Shown here: one piece after another, positions 26,614 through 34,926 of the stretch
Layout: every line of letters starts with the position of its first letter
How positions within the stretch are numbered: the first letter of the stretch is position 1
Assembly (NCBI GenBank): GCA_951813615.1
Contig: OX638377.1
Span: 4,676,599 to 4,740,598, forward strand
DNA length: 64,000 bases
Direction of reading: 5' to 3'
Source of the DNA: an uncultured Latescibacterota bacterium
Lineage (GTDB): Bacteria; Latescibacterota; UBA2968; UBA8231
Translations under genes and position numbers: made by a program
Notes under the pieces: model-generated
The model's input: only the letters and a program-made list of their open reading frames with translations
Told to the model about the DNA's origin: nothing
Database searches by the model: none

Positions 26614-27305
26614 TGTCTCGCCCGCTCATCGGCATCACCAGCAGCCTAAACGCCGCCGGCCATCAAGTCCTCGAGCACCAATACGTGGACGCGGTCGTGC
26701 AGGCGGGTGGTGCCCCACTCGTGCTACCCATGACCACAGATCGCGCTCCCCTGCAAGCGGTACTCGAGCGCATCGATGGTCTGTTGATCACCGGCGGCCC
26801 GGGCATTGAGCGCGGCCTGATCGGCACCCTGCCCAGCGATCTCCCGCCGGTGGCGGCCAAGCGCGACCAAGCCGACCGCTGGAGCTTTGCGGCCGCGCAG
26901 GAGCGCCAGTTGCCGGTTTTGGGCATCTGCTACGGAATGCAGTTTATCAGCGCCGAGTTGGGCGGCACAATCTGGGCGGACGTGGAAGCCCAGCTCGGCG
27001 TTGAGCCGCATGCGCGACAGCGGACTGCGGACCATTGGATCGAGCACGATCTCCAAGTAGAGTCGGGCACGGTGCTGGCTGCGCTGGGCTTTGCTGGGCC
27101 TTCGCGGGTCAATTCCAATCACATGCAGGCCATTGACCGGCCCGGTGCGGGCTTGGGCATCAGTGGACGCAGCGGCGATGGCATCGTGGAGGCGGTTGAG
27201 AGCGAGGATGGCCGCTTGATCGGCGTGCAGTTTCACCCGGAGCGGATGCCCGGGACGATTTGGTCTAAGCTCTTTGAACACTTAGTGAGCCGAACGGCGG
27301 ATTAA
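26613..27305 (+). CDS. Gamma-glutamyl-gamma-aminobutyrate hydrolase-like (peptidase C26)
   Basis: A 230-residue class I glutamine-amidotransferase-fold hydrolase. C106 in LGICYGMQ is the nucleophile, and H208 with E210 in VQFHPERM complete the triad. LLITGGPGIERG is the family loop. PuuD-type members release GABA from gamma-glutamyl-GABA in putrescine breakdown; the true substrate is not shown here. Translationally coupled to the DUF5069 gene. Confidence 0.88.
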   Translation: MSRPLIGITSSLNAAGHQVLEHQYVDAVVQAGGAPLVLPMTTDRAPLQAVLERIDGLLITGGPGIERGLIGTLPSDLPPVAAKRDQADRWSFAAAQERQLPVLGICYGMQFISAELGGTIWADVEAQLGVEPHARQRTADHWIEHDLQVESGTVLAALGFAGPSRVNSNHMQAIDRPGAGLGISGRSGDGIVEAVESEDGRLIGVQFHPERMPGTIWSKLFEHLVSRTAD

Positions 27306-27369
27306 GGAAATTGACCGATGAAGCAAAGAGAGTTCGATTTGACCTTCTACTCAACGGGAAAATGGACAA

Positions 27370-27501
27370 ATGAATCGACCGCCTAAATCCAAGGCGATAG
27401 AGCGTCTACAGAAAGCAAATGACTCTGATGGTTGGAAGATGGGACTTATTCGGGAACTAAGAAGCGGCGGCTTCAAGATCGACGCGAACCGGGCACTTTG
27501 A
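27370..27501 (+). other. Short open frame in the gap before block A, coding status doubtful
   Basis: A 43-codon frame (MNRPPKSKAIERLQK at its start) from ATG 27370 to TGA 27499-27501. It has no clear ribosome site and no recognisable family. The 27306-27577 gap otherwise contains only this frame and the first boundary repeat. Confidence 0.15.
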
Positions 27502-27512
27502 ACATGAATCAC

Positions 27513-27548
27513 ATTTCCTCTTGATTTATTAGCCAAATCAGACATATT
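27513..27548. repeat. Boundary repeat R1 of the duplicated island
   Basis: First of three near-identical 30-36 bp sequences containing CCTCTTGAT(T/C)TATTAGCC and TCAGACA. It lies just before the intact abiEi gene. Copies R2 and R3 are at 36699-36734 and 46495-46524. Confidence 0.8.
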
Positions 27549-27577
27549 AACACTATTTATAATTAAGTGGAGGCAAT

Positions 27578-28183
27578 ATGTCTGAAACAAAGAAAGAGCG
27601 TCCTGAAGAAATTTTCCGCAGGTACGGTGGCCAACTTCGAATGAGCGAGGCCATCGCGCACGGGATTACACGCTACATGCTGTATGCGCTCAAGGACAGG
27701 GGCGTCATCGAACCGGTCAGCAGAGGCATCTATCGGCTGCGGGAACTACCTCCATTCGACAACCCTGATCTGGTCACAGTAAGCCTTCGCTTCCCCAACG
27801 CCGTCGTTTGCCTCATCTCCGCGCTAGCCTACCATGGAATCACGACCCAGATTCCTCATGAGGTTTCCGTAGCGGTGTCAAGAAACTCTCGTGTGCCGTC
27901 CCTCGACTATCCCCCCATCCGAGTCCACAGATTCTCTCAGGAAGTATACAAACGCGGCATCGAAACGCATCTGCTTGATGGCGTACCCGTCAAAATTTAC
28001 AGCCGAGAGAAAACCCTAGCCGACTGCTTCAAGTTTCGCAACAAGATCGGTATGGATGTGGTGCTGGAAGCGGTGAAACTCCACAAGACGCGAAACGAGT
28101 TCAACCTCGGCGAACTACTCAAATACGCCAGAATCTGTCGGGTGGAAAAGGTGATGCGGCCCTACTTGGAGGCACTGGTATGA
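27578..28183 (+). CDS. AbiEi-type antitoxin/regulator of a type IV toxin-antitoxin system, block A
   Basis: A 201-residue protein. The N-terminal winged helix (RYGGQLRMSEAIAHGITRYMLYALKDRGVIEPV) and the following LISALAYHGITTQIP ... REKTLADCFKFRN blocks match the AbiEi antitoxin family, which represses the abiE promoter and opposes the AbiEii nucleotidyltransferase toxin. The stop overlaps the next start by 4 bases, as in true abiE operons. The partner toxin gene is broken, so this antitoxin is probably an orphan. A degraded copy lies at 36764. Confidence 0.85.
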   Translation: MSETKKERPEEIFRRYGGQLRMSEAIAHGITRYMLYALKDRGVIEPVSRGIYRLRELPPFDNPDLVTVSLRFPNAVVCLISALAYHGITTQIPHEVSVAVSRNSRVPSLDYPPIRVHRFSQEVYKRGIETHLLDGVPVKIYSREKTLADCFKFRNKIGMDVVLEAVKLHKTRNEFNLGELLKYARICRVEKVMRPYLEALV

Positions 28184-28508
28184 CGGCTCCCCGCAATGCG
28201 TCCGAGTCCGTCCGGCAACGTCTCCTTAATCGGTCCAGGAAAGAACGACGACCATTCAACGAACTGCTTCAATACTTCGTCATGGAGCGATTCCTCTACC
28301 GGCTATCCCAATCCGCTCATGCCCAGCGATTTGTGCTCAAGGGCGCGTTGAGGCGGCGTTCCGCAATAGGCTCCAGCAGGATCACGTGCCCGCCTCGTTC
28401 GGAGAAATCACGGCTTTGGTGAGCAGATTCTTGTGGCCTATTGTCGCGGACCTTTCCTCCGAGAAACCTAGCCCGACAGCCTGGATCGCACCCGGACCAT
28501 GGACCTGA
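28180..28508 (+). pseudogene. abiEii toxin remnant with internal deletion, block A
   Basis: Residues 1-57 (MTAPRNASESVRQRLLNRSR ... RFVLKGAL) are the start of an AbiEii/AbiGii nucleotidyltransferase. The sequence then jumps at about 28350 to what reads, in another frame, as a toxin C-terminus (FRNRLQQDHVPASFGEIT ... GPWT, stop 28506-28508). The whole catalytic centre is missing. The block B copy keeps more of the middle (LMLRVWGSPEFRPTMDIDLLG) and confirms the deletion. Confidence 0.8.
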
Positions 28509-28598
28509 GCCGATATCCTTCCATCAAAACAAAAAGATGTGTGCGGACGTCATTGCTGTAATTTTGAGTTAGATTCGCATCTATGAAAGGCTGATCCG

Positions 28599-29576
28599 AT
28601 GAAACAGATTGTGCGACAACTGGACATCCTACGAGAGTTACAGGCGCGGCGTTACGGGATGAGTGCACGCGAACTGGCGGACGAGTTCAATGTAGATAGG
28701 CGCACCATACAGCGCGACTTGGGAGACCTGCGCGAGGCCGGATTTATACTGAACGAAAAACGGCGCACCGACCAGCGCATCTACTACCAACTACAGAAGG
28801 ACACCAAGCTGCCGCTAAACTTTCCGATCATGGAAGTCGCGGCGATGATCTTTGCCGAGCAGGCGGGCATGGGGCTGGTGGGAACGCCGTTCGGCGACCA
28901 TCTGCGGTCGGCGATTCGCAGACTGACCCAGGCCATGCCCCCGGAGATGCGGCAATTCCTAGAGCGAGCCGCAGAGGCTTATGTGCCGCTGGCGCGCGGG
29001 CACAAGCCGTACGAAGATGCCCGCGAAGTGCTCGAAAACCTGCACGACGCCATACTGGAGCGCCGCGTGTGCTGGGTGAGCTACCGCTCGCCATGGGCAG
29101 AGAGCGCCCGGCAGTACAACATCGAACCCCTACGCCTTCTGCCGCACCGGGGTGGTCTGTACGTGATTTCGCGGATGCCTTACTACGACCAACTCATTAC
29201 GCAGGCGGTGGACCGCTTTGAGTCAGTAGAAGTGACCGAGGAGGAGTTCGAGCCGCCGGATCACCTGTCGATTGACGAGCGATTGAGTAATGCGTTCGGC
29301 ATCTCGTCCGAGGAGCCGATGGACGTGGTAGTTCGGTTCACCGAGGAGCAGGCACCCTACATACGGGAGCGAATCTGGCATCCGAGCCAGAAGCTGGAAG
29401 AACTGAAGGACGGACGGGTGGTGCTGCGGCTACGAGCCGGAGGGTTCTACGAGATCAAGAGTTGGGTGTTGAGTTTTGGAGCGGCGGCTGAAGTGTTGGA
29501 GCCAGAGGAATTGAGGGATGCGGTACGAGAGGAGATGCTGGCGGCTCTGGGATTGGATGACGAGGGTGCGACGTGA
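28599..29576 (+). CDS. WYL-domain transcriptional regulator, block A
   Basis: A 325-residue regulator. Residues 1-60 form a winged helix-turn-helix (ARELADEFNVDRRTIQRDLGDLREAGF). A WYL domain follows at about 130-210 (ERRVCWVSYRSPWAESARQYNIEPLRLLPHRGGLYVIS in pieces), with a C-terminal WCX-like extension. This is the architecture of BrxR and CapW, which repress phage-defence operons through inverted repeats. It is about 95% identical to the block B copy at 37402, and 31 bases upstream of both are identical. The inverted repeat at 29567-29585 covers its stop codon. Confidence 0.9.
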   Translation: MKQIVRQLDILRELQARRYGMSARELADEFNVDRRTIQRDLGDLREAGFILNEKRRTDQRIYYQLQKDTKLPLNFPIMEVAAMIFAEQAGMGLVGTPFGDHLRSAIRRLTQAMPPEMRQFLERAAEAYVPLARGHKPYEDAREVLENLHDAILERRVCWVSYRSPWAESARQYNIEPLRLLPHRGGLYVISRMPYYDQLITQAVDRFESVEVTEEEFEPPDHLSIDERLSNAFGISSEEPMDVVVRFTEEQAPYIRERIWHPSQKLEELKDGRVVLRLRAGGFYEIKSWVLSFGAAAEVLEPEELRDAVREEMLAALGLDDEGAT

Positions 29577-29585
29577 TCTGTCGCA
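29567..29585. promoter_or_regulatory. Candidate operator, inverted repeat copy 1
   Basis: TGCGAC-GTGATCT-GTCGCA, perfect 6-bp arms. It spans the stop codon of the WYL gene and lies 95 bases before the PD-(D/E)xK candidate. Confidence 0.65.
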
Positions 29586-29680
29586 GGGGTTGGGTATATT
29601 TCTTGCTATGCCGCCATAGGTTCGATAAATTCGGTAGTCGGGCAAGTTATAATACCACCATATTCTAAGAAGGAAACGAT

Positions 29681-30670
29681 ATGCCTAATATTCACTACTT
29701 TCAGCGCTATGCCCAACCAGAAAACGTCGTCACGAATAACACCCTTTTGCTCTTGGGAAGAATTTACAGCTATTCGCCTTCACGAGCCTCTCAGCTTCTG
29801 ACAGACCTTACTGGGGAGTCTATTGAAATCGGAATAGAGATCAACCAACAGATACGCGAATCTAAATCAGTTCCCGATGGACATGTAATCCAGAGAAGTT
29901 TCAAGATTCTGGTCGAGTCGAAAGTTAATTCACTCCCGGATCTCGACCAATTAATCAGACACTCAGAGAGCTTTTCTGATGAACATCAGAAAATTCTTCT
30001 CCTCCTTACCAACCAACCACTAGGAGAGGCCGAAGAAGACAAAATCCGGCGTCAAATCCGTGACCATCGTCCTGGGGTCACCTTCAAAAGCATCTCTTAT
30101 GAAGAAGTCTGTAAAGCGATTGAAGGACTTTTCAGAGAGCACGAAGACGAGATGCGCGACCTTGTTGATGATTACAAATCATATTGCAACGATATGGGTC
30201 TGTTTGACCGATCAAAAAACCTTATGAGAATGGTGCCTTGTGGTGAAAGCTGGGAGCTAAACAGAAAATACGGGATTTACTTTTATCCCTCAGACCGTGG
30301 CTATACGGACCATGAATTTGTAGGGATTTACGCCAATAAGGCTGTACACGCGATCTGGAAAATCGATAGCATTTTTGACATTGAGTACAAAGATGAAAAA
30401 TTGAAAAAGACGTTGATAAAAGGGCGGCCTACTGATGAGTACGACGAAAAACTTGTCCAAATCATCGAAGATGCAGAAACGGAGTGTGACTACTACATTA
30501 AGAGTGGACATCGCTTTTTCTGCGGCAAGCCGGAAGATACAAAGTATGAAAAGGAAACGCCCGGTGGAATGCTGGGAGGTACGTTTGTAGACTTGCGAGA
30601 ACATATTGACGATTTCGATAACTTAGATGTAAAGTCTATTGCACAGAAGTTGCGAAAAATGACATGGTAA
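29681..30670 (+). CDS. PD-(D/E)xK nuclease-like protein, cargo of block A
   Basis: A 329-residue protein with no family I recognise over its length. P65-D66 and E79-S80-K81, with a hydrophobic strand between them (FKILVESK), fit the PD-(D/E)xK nuclease core, and the preceding helix I53-xx-QIRES fits its position. The C-terminal 170 residues (LFDRSKNLMRMVPCGESWELN ... KVIGIYANKAVHAIW-like) are a separate unknown domain. It lies directly behind the WYL regulator, where block B has a different PD-(D/E)xK gene. GC content is clearly below that of chromosomal neighbours. RBS AAGGAAA precedes ATG 29681. Confidence 0.5.
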   Translation: MPNIHYFQRYAQPENVVTNNTLLLLGRIYSYSPSRASQLLTDLTGESIEIGIEINQQIRESKSVPDGHVIQRSFKILVESKVNSLPDLDQLIRHSESFSDEHQKILLLLTNQPLGEAEEDKIRRQIRDHRPGVTFKSISYEEVCKAIEGLFREHEDEMRDLVDDYKSYCNDMGLFDRSKNLMRMVPCGESWELNRKYGIYFYPSDRGYTDHEFVGIYANKAVHAIWKIDSIFDIEYKDEKLKKTLIKGRPTDEYDEKLVQIIEDAETECDYYIKSGHRFFCGKPEDTKYEKETPGGMLGGTFVDLREHIDDFDNLDVKSIAQKLRKMTW

Positions 30671-30753
30671 TAAGGATACCTCTGAACAGAGGCTTTGTAT
30701 ATTGAAATATCGCAATGTCAGTCTGACGGCACATGACTACCGGAGACCATGAA

Positions 30754-31014
30754 ATGAAAAATTACCGTCGTGCCAAGAAGCGGATTGAAGTGTCTGTAGA
30801 TGAGTCCGTCCGTATTATCCGCGAGCTGCAGGAGCTTAGCCAGAATGAACTCGCCCGACGCACTGGCATTCCCCAATCTACTATTTCAGCCATCGAAAAT
30901 AACCGCGTACAGCTTGGGATTGAGCGCGCCAACGTGCTAGCGCAAGCCTTGCAGTGCCATCCGGCTGTTTTGGTCTTCCCCGGTTGGGAGATCAAACAGA
31001 ACACAGCCGCTTGA
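30754..31014 (+). CDS. XRE-family helix-turn-helix regulator
   Basis: An 86-residue protein. SVRIIRELQELSQNELARRTGIPQSTISAIENNRVQLGIERANVLAQAL (in pieces) is a standard XRE/Cro helix-turn-helix. ATG 30754 is preferred over ATG 30733 because GGAG lies 8 bases before it. It follows the nuclease candidate by 83 bases and may regulate it, or be a HigA-like antitoxin without a toxin. Confidence 0.82.
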   Translation: MKNYRRAKKRIEVSVDESVRIIRELQELSQNELARRTGIPQSTISAIENNRVQLGIERANVLAQALQCHPAVLVFPGWEIKQNTAA

Positions 31015-31361
31015 GCGCAAGTCGATGACTCCACGACAATCACTGACCGCCGCAAGTAGCATCGATTCCTTACCGCACCTCAAGACAAACTCTCTAGCTC
31101 TATCGACACCTGTCCCCTGAAGGCACGTCCGAAGCGGCCTCATATACCGATCCTTCCCGAGATTCTCCTGTACCATCCAGTGCCTATTGCAAGGCCCTTT
31201 TCTCGGCAAAATTGATCTCCTCATAAAAGTTTCTACCTGCGACGCGAGCTGTCGCACCTCCTAGATAAATTCATCCATTACTACAACGATTAATCAGAGG
31301 TCGTCTAATCCTCTCTATGACGGGGATGACGACATCCTCATAAACCTAAACGGAGCTTGAG
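31015..31361. other. 347-bp non-coding gap with cassette-boundary element, copy a
   Basis: No gene is supported. From about 31117 to 31260 it carries a ~145-bp sequence also found at 31985-32195 (b), 39915-40066 (c) and partly at 40795-40960 (d). It contains CACGTCCGAAGCGGCCTCAT, CTATTGCAAGGCCC followed by TTTTCTCG, and ends in the TGCGAC-N7-GTCGCA repeat. Confidence 0.6.
31238..31256. promoter_or_regulatory. Candidate operator, inverted repeat copy 2
   Basis: TGCGAC-GCGAGCT-GTCGCA, 105 bases before the repeat-protein gene. Confidence 0.65.
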
Positions 31362-31964
31362 ATGGACAAAAAAGAGAAGCTCTACAAAACCGAGAAGCTA
31401 ATCGAGGACAATATCGAAGTTCGCGCTTCGTACTGCCTCGATTGCGGCGACGAACTTTCTCCTGGTCAGATTGATTCCTACGATGCCGAGCGTGCGGCTC
31501 TTGCCCTCTTGGCCTTATTCGAGGATGGCATCCTCATGGACAAAGACGGTCTGATCGTCAAAATCAAAGAAGCCCTCTTGGCCTTGTTCGAGGATGGTGT
31601 CTTCGTGAACAGTGCCGAGATGGTTGTCAAAATCGAAAAATGGATCAAAAAGAATGAGGATTGGGGGGATGAGGATTATGACTATATTGAACACGATTTT
31701 TGGGATACTAAACACGATCTCAATCGTGTAGGTATTGCCCTCTTAGCCTTATTCGAGGATGGTGTCCTCATGGACAAAGACGGTCTAATCGTCAAAATCA
31801 AGAATTTTCTCAAAGGGACCATTGATTCTTTTACGGACTGCTTACCATGTAACGCGAATTACGAAAGTCAAATTGAGGGCGATCCGGTTTGGTCTGATGA
31901 CAAGTCTCTCCTCAAGACAGCAGAAGCTCTCTTTGATCTTTTGTTAGAGTTGAAAGATGCATAA
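31362..31964 (+). CDS. Acidic internal-repeat protein of unknown function, cargo of block A
   Basis: A 200-residue acidic protein with no recognised family. A unit of about 23 residues, ALLALFEDG(I/V)L then MDKDGLIVKIK, occurs three times (residues about 47-69, 70-92 and 125-147). Copies 1 and 3 are nearly identical even in DNA; copy 2 is diverged. The unit would form a helix, an acidic turn (EDG, DKDG) and a second amphipathic strand or helix. N-terminal CLDCGDE and a late C-x2-C could bind metal. No signal peptide. It sits between boundary elements a and b as a self-contained cassette. Confidence 0.6.
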   Translation: MDKKEKLYKTEKLIEDNIEVRASYCLDCGDELSPGQIDSYDAERAALALLALFEDGILMDKDGLIVKIKEALLALFEDGVFVNSAEMVVKIEKWIKKNEDWGDEDYDYIEHDFWDTKHDLNRVGIALLALFEDGVLMDKDGLIVKIKNFLKGTIDSFTDCLPCNANYESQIEGDPVWSDDKSLLKTAEALFDLLLELKDA

Positions 31965-32125
31965 ACCTCCCGCACCATCGATACCTGCTTCCGAAAGCAC
32001 GTCCTAAGCGTCCTCCTGCGCCGACCCTTCCCGGCAAATTCTCTTGACCATTCAGAGCTATTACAAAGCCCCTTTCTCGTCCGCTAGCCCTTAGACGCGC
32101 TGAAAGCGTGGTCAGCCGGACGATC

Positions 32126-32153
32126 TTGACGAAAATGGATCCTTTCGTAAAAA
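32126..32153 (+). promoter_or_regulatory. Candidate promoter with internal inverted repeat, block A
   Basis: TTGACG at 32126-32131 and TAAAAA at 32148-32153, 16 bases apart. The interval holds the inverted repeat ACGAAA-N8-TTTCGT (32129-32148), and the operator-like repeat follows at 32174. The identical arrangement occurs in block B at 40890. Confidence 0.5.
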
Positions 32154-32173
32154 AATTTCTACCTGCGACATGC

Positions 32174-32192
32174 TGCGACGCGATCTGTCGCA
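32174..32192. promoter_or_regulatory. Candidate operator, inverted repeat copy 3
   Basis: TGCGACGCGATCTGTCGCA, perfect arms, about 20 bases after the candidate -10 box and 47 bases before the lipoprotein remnant. Confidence 0.65.
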
Positions 32193-32239
32193 CCTCCTAA
32201 GTAAGTTCTCTTTTCCCACAACTATTAAGGATGTGTGCA

Positions 32240-32792
32240 GTGCTTACTCGCTTTTCTTTTTTCGTAGCTCTATTGGCCTTCGGCCTTATCACCTACGAAG
32301 GTCCGGCGGGACCAATAGGGCCGGTGGAGCCGCAAGGCAAAACCGGACCGCCCAAGGAAGGGATCACCATCGAGTGACAACTGTCCCCTTCACTAGGTTA
32401 AGATGCCTCGACTGCACTTCGCTCCGCTCAAAGGGACCATTACCGAGCGGCAACTGTCCCCTTCACTCTATGACGGGGACGGCAATATCATCATCGAGGA
32501 CGCTCGGATAAAGCCAATGACCCTCCAAGGCATTTATCTCAAGGAAGCATTGCCAGATCTCGGACCTAACGTATTGACATACATGGAGCCAACCTATTCC
32601 ACATTGCGTGTAGTACCAACCTTAACTGAAGAGGATATCATAGTCGAAGAGGACGAGTTGGAGACGCCGCTCCTTGTTATCACCGAGGGTATGCTCGTGA
32701 TCACGGACCCTGACAGGGAGCTCCTAACTGTCCCGCTAGAATCCTTTTTTGCTGGAATAGATGTCAAGTTGGTGGTTTTAGCGTACCAGTAA
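32240..32792 (+). pseudogene. Broken collagen-like lipoprotein gene, block A
   Basis: Homologue of the intact block B gene at 41004. GTG 32240 begins the same signal peptide, but the lipobox cysteine codon is TAC (Tyr), and a TGA interrupts the frame at about 32375, just after the Gly-Pro repeat. A ~60-base insertion with a partial tandem copy follows. The rest is open as 32403-32792 (LSPSLYDGDGNIIIEDARI ... LLVITEGMLVITDPDREL). A product without export signal could still be made from 32403, but it more likely marks decay. Confidence 0.75.
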
Positions 32793-32819
32793 GCACTATA
32801 TCATTTCGGAGAAGAAACC

Positions 32820-34901
32820 ATGCTCAACGCCTACGAACGCCAGCTTATTCTCTTTTATCTCTGCAACGCCGCCTCGCGCTTCCACCGCGCCTTCCCGGGA
32901 AAGAAGGAAGATCTGGCCGAATGGGTCGCCGAGAACCGCGACATCCTCGCGCTCAGTGACGAGAACGAGGAGCCGGGAGAGCACCGGGAGACCAGACACC
33001 ACGAAAAGGAAATATCCGCACAGGAATGGAAGCACCTGCGGGAGACCCTAGAAAAAGAGCACGCAGCAGCCTGCGAAAGTGAGAAAAAAGATCACACGGC
33101 GCGACTGCTACGACGATTCGGGCGGGAGATGGACCTCGCGCCGGAGGACATCGCGATCCTAGAGATTTTGCTGCGCCACGAAACGCATCCGATCTTTGTG
33201 TCGCTGATCGACTCTTTCGAATCTGGCCGTCACTACCACAGACATAGATTTTTCAACGTCACGCACCCCGTCCTACCCTGCATTCTCGGCATACCGGCTA
33301 GCACATTCCGCGCCCGCTTCGCGGCCGATGCGCCGCTTGTGAAGTCGGGGCTTGTGTCCGTTGATGACGACGGCGACATCAGAGCCGTCAACCGACTGCT
33401 CCGGCTAGTCTCCGTCCCAGACGACAGCGATCTCGACGTGTGTCGCCTACTGCTCGACGCGGCGACTCCAGGCGAACTAGAGTGGGCAGATTTCGATCAC
33501 GTAGCAGAGGATCGCGACCAAATAGAAAAAATGCTCAAGGGCGCACTGTCCACCGGCACACCGGGCGTAAATATCTTGGTGTACGGCCCGCCGGGAACTG
33601 GCAAGACCGAGTTTTGCAAAACGCTAGCCGCTCGGCTCGGGACGAACCTCTACAGTGTCGGCGAAGAAGATGATAGCGGAGACGATCCCAGCCGGAAGGA
33701 GCGGCTCCAAGAACTCCGGCTCGCCCAGCGTCTGCTAGCGCCGGGCCGTAGGTCAATCCTGCTCTTTGACGAGATGGAGGACATCCTCTCGGACCCAAAC
33801 TCGGGCTGGATGCCGTTCTCGTCGCGCGGCTTTCCTCATCTCCGGTCCGGTGGCTCCAAGGTGTTCCTAAACCGGCTGCTCGAACGTACGCCAGTACCGA
33901 CGTTGTGGACCTCCAATTCCGCCTGGGCCACCTGCCAAACCGTTCTGCGCCGCATGACCTTTGCCCTAGAACTGCGCAAGCCGCCATCCCAAGTTCGGGC
34001 GCGTATCTGGGAGCGAGAGTTGGCACGCCACGATATCAAAGCAACAGAGCAAGATACGCGCTCCCTAGCCAAGGAGTTCGATGTGACGCCGGGCGTAGCG
34101 TCCGGGGCCATCGCCGCGGCGGGCCTCTGCGGTGGAGACCTCGCCGCAGTACGCCTCGGTGTGCGCAGTCTGGCCAAAGTGATTTCGGGCGAGAAGCCCC
34201 CCACAAATCAGGGGCCTCCCGAGAGATTCGACCTCGCCCTAGTCCGAGCCGACATTGCCCCGGTCGGCTTCGCGGATCGCATCGTAGAAAGCGGCGGCAA
34301 GCATTTTTCTCTCTGTCTGCAAGGTCCACCCGGCACCGGCAAGAGCGCATTCGTTCGCTACCTAGCCGAACGCCTCGGCCTCCAAGTCACCCAAAAGCGT
34401 GCCTCCGACCTAATGTCAATGTGGGTTGGCCAAACCGAACAGCAGATCGCCACTGCCTTCTCCGAGGCCCGTGCCGAAGGCTCCATCCTCGTCTTCGACG
34501 AAGCCGACTCCTTGCTCGCCGACCGCCAAGGTGCCATGCACTCTTGGGAGGTCAGCCAAGTCAACGAAATGCTGACTTGGATGGAGAGTCATCCTCTGCC
34601 GTTTGCATGTACGACTAACTTCGGCGAAAACCTCGACCCGGCCACCCTGCGCCGCTTCACCTTCAAAATCGCCCTCGACTATCTCACTCCCAACCAGTCG
34701 CAAGCGGCGTTCCACACCTATTTCGCACTCAAAGCTCCGCCCGAAATCGACGACCTCTCCACCCTGACTCCAGGCGATTTCGCCGTAGTCCGCCGAAAAG
34801 CCGAAATCCTCGGCCACCTACAAGACGCGAAGGCTCTCGCCGAATTGCTGAATGACGAGTGCGAAGCCAAGCCGAACCATTCGCGCAGGATGGGCTTTTG
34901 A
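32820..34901 (+). CDS. Twin AAA+ ATPase, block A
   Basis: A 693-residue protein with two AAA+ modules. The first has Walker A GPPGTGKT at residues 256-263 and a Walker B ILLFDEMED. The second has GPPGTGKS at 502-509 and Walker B ILVFDEADS, the pore-like MSMWVGQTEQQIATAF segment, and a CTTNF sensor 1. Residues 1-165 are a charged helical region of unknown fold. The layout resembles Cdc48/SpoVK-type remodelers. It differs from the block B copy mainly in residues 1-165. It follows the lipoprotein remnant by 27 bases. Its partner or substrate is unknown. Confidence 0.88.
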   Translation: MLNAYERQLILFYLCNAASRFHRAFPGKKEDLAEWVAENRDILALSDENEEPGEHRETRHHEKEISAQEWKHLRETLEKEHAAACESEKKDHTARLLRRFGREMDLAPEDIAILEILLRHETHPIFVSLIDSFESGRHYHRHRFFNVTHPVLPCILGIPASTFRARFAADAPLVKSGLVSVDDDGDIRAVNRLLRLVSVPDDSDLDVCRLLLDAATPGELEWADFDHVAEDRDQIEKMLKGALSTGTPGVNILVYGPPGTGKTEFCKTLAARLGTNLYSVGEEDDSGDDPSRKERLQELRLAQRLLAPGRRSILLFDEMEDILSDPNSGWMPFSSRGFPHLRSGGSKVFLNRLLERTPVPTLWTSNSAWATCQTVLRRMTFALELRKPPSQVRARIWERELARHDIKATEQDTRSLAKEFDVTPGVASGAIAAAGLCGGDLAAVRLGVRSLAKVISGEKPPTNQGPPERFDLALVRADIAPVGFADRIVESGGKHFSLCLQGPPGTGKSAFVRYLAERLGLQVTQKRASDLMSMWVGQTEQQIATAFSEARAEGSILVFDEADSLLADRQGAMHSWEVSQVNEMLTWMESHPLPFACTTNFGENLDPATLRRFTFKIALDYLTPNQSQAAFHTYFALKAPPEIDDLSTLTPGDFAVVRRKAEILGHLQDAKALAELLNDECEAKPNHSRRMGF

Positions 34902-34926
34902 TTATGGATAATGAAGGGATGATTTA

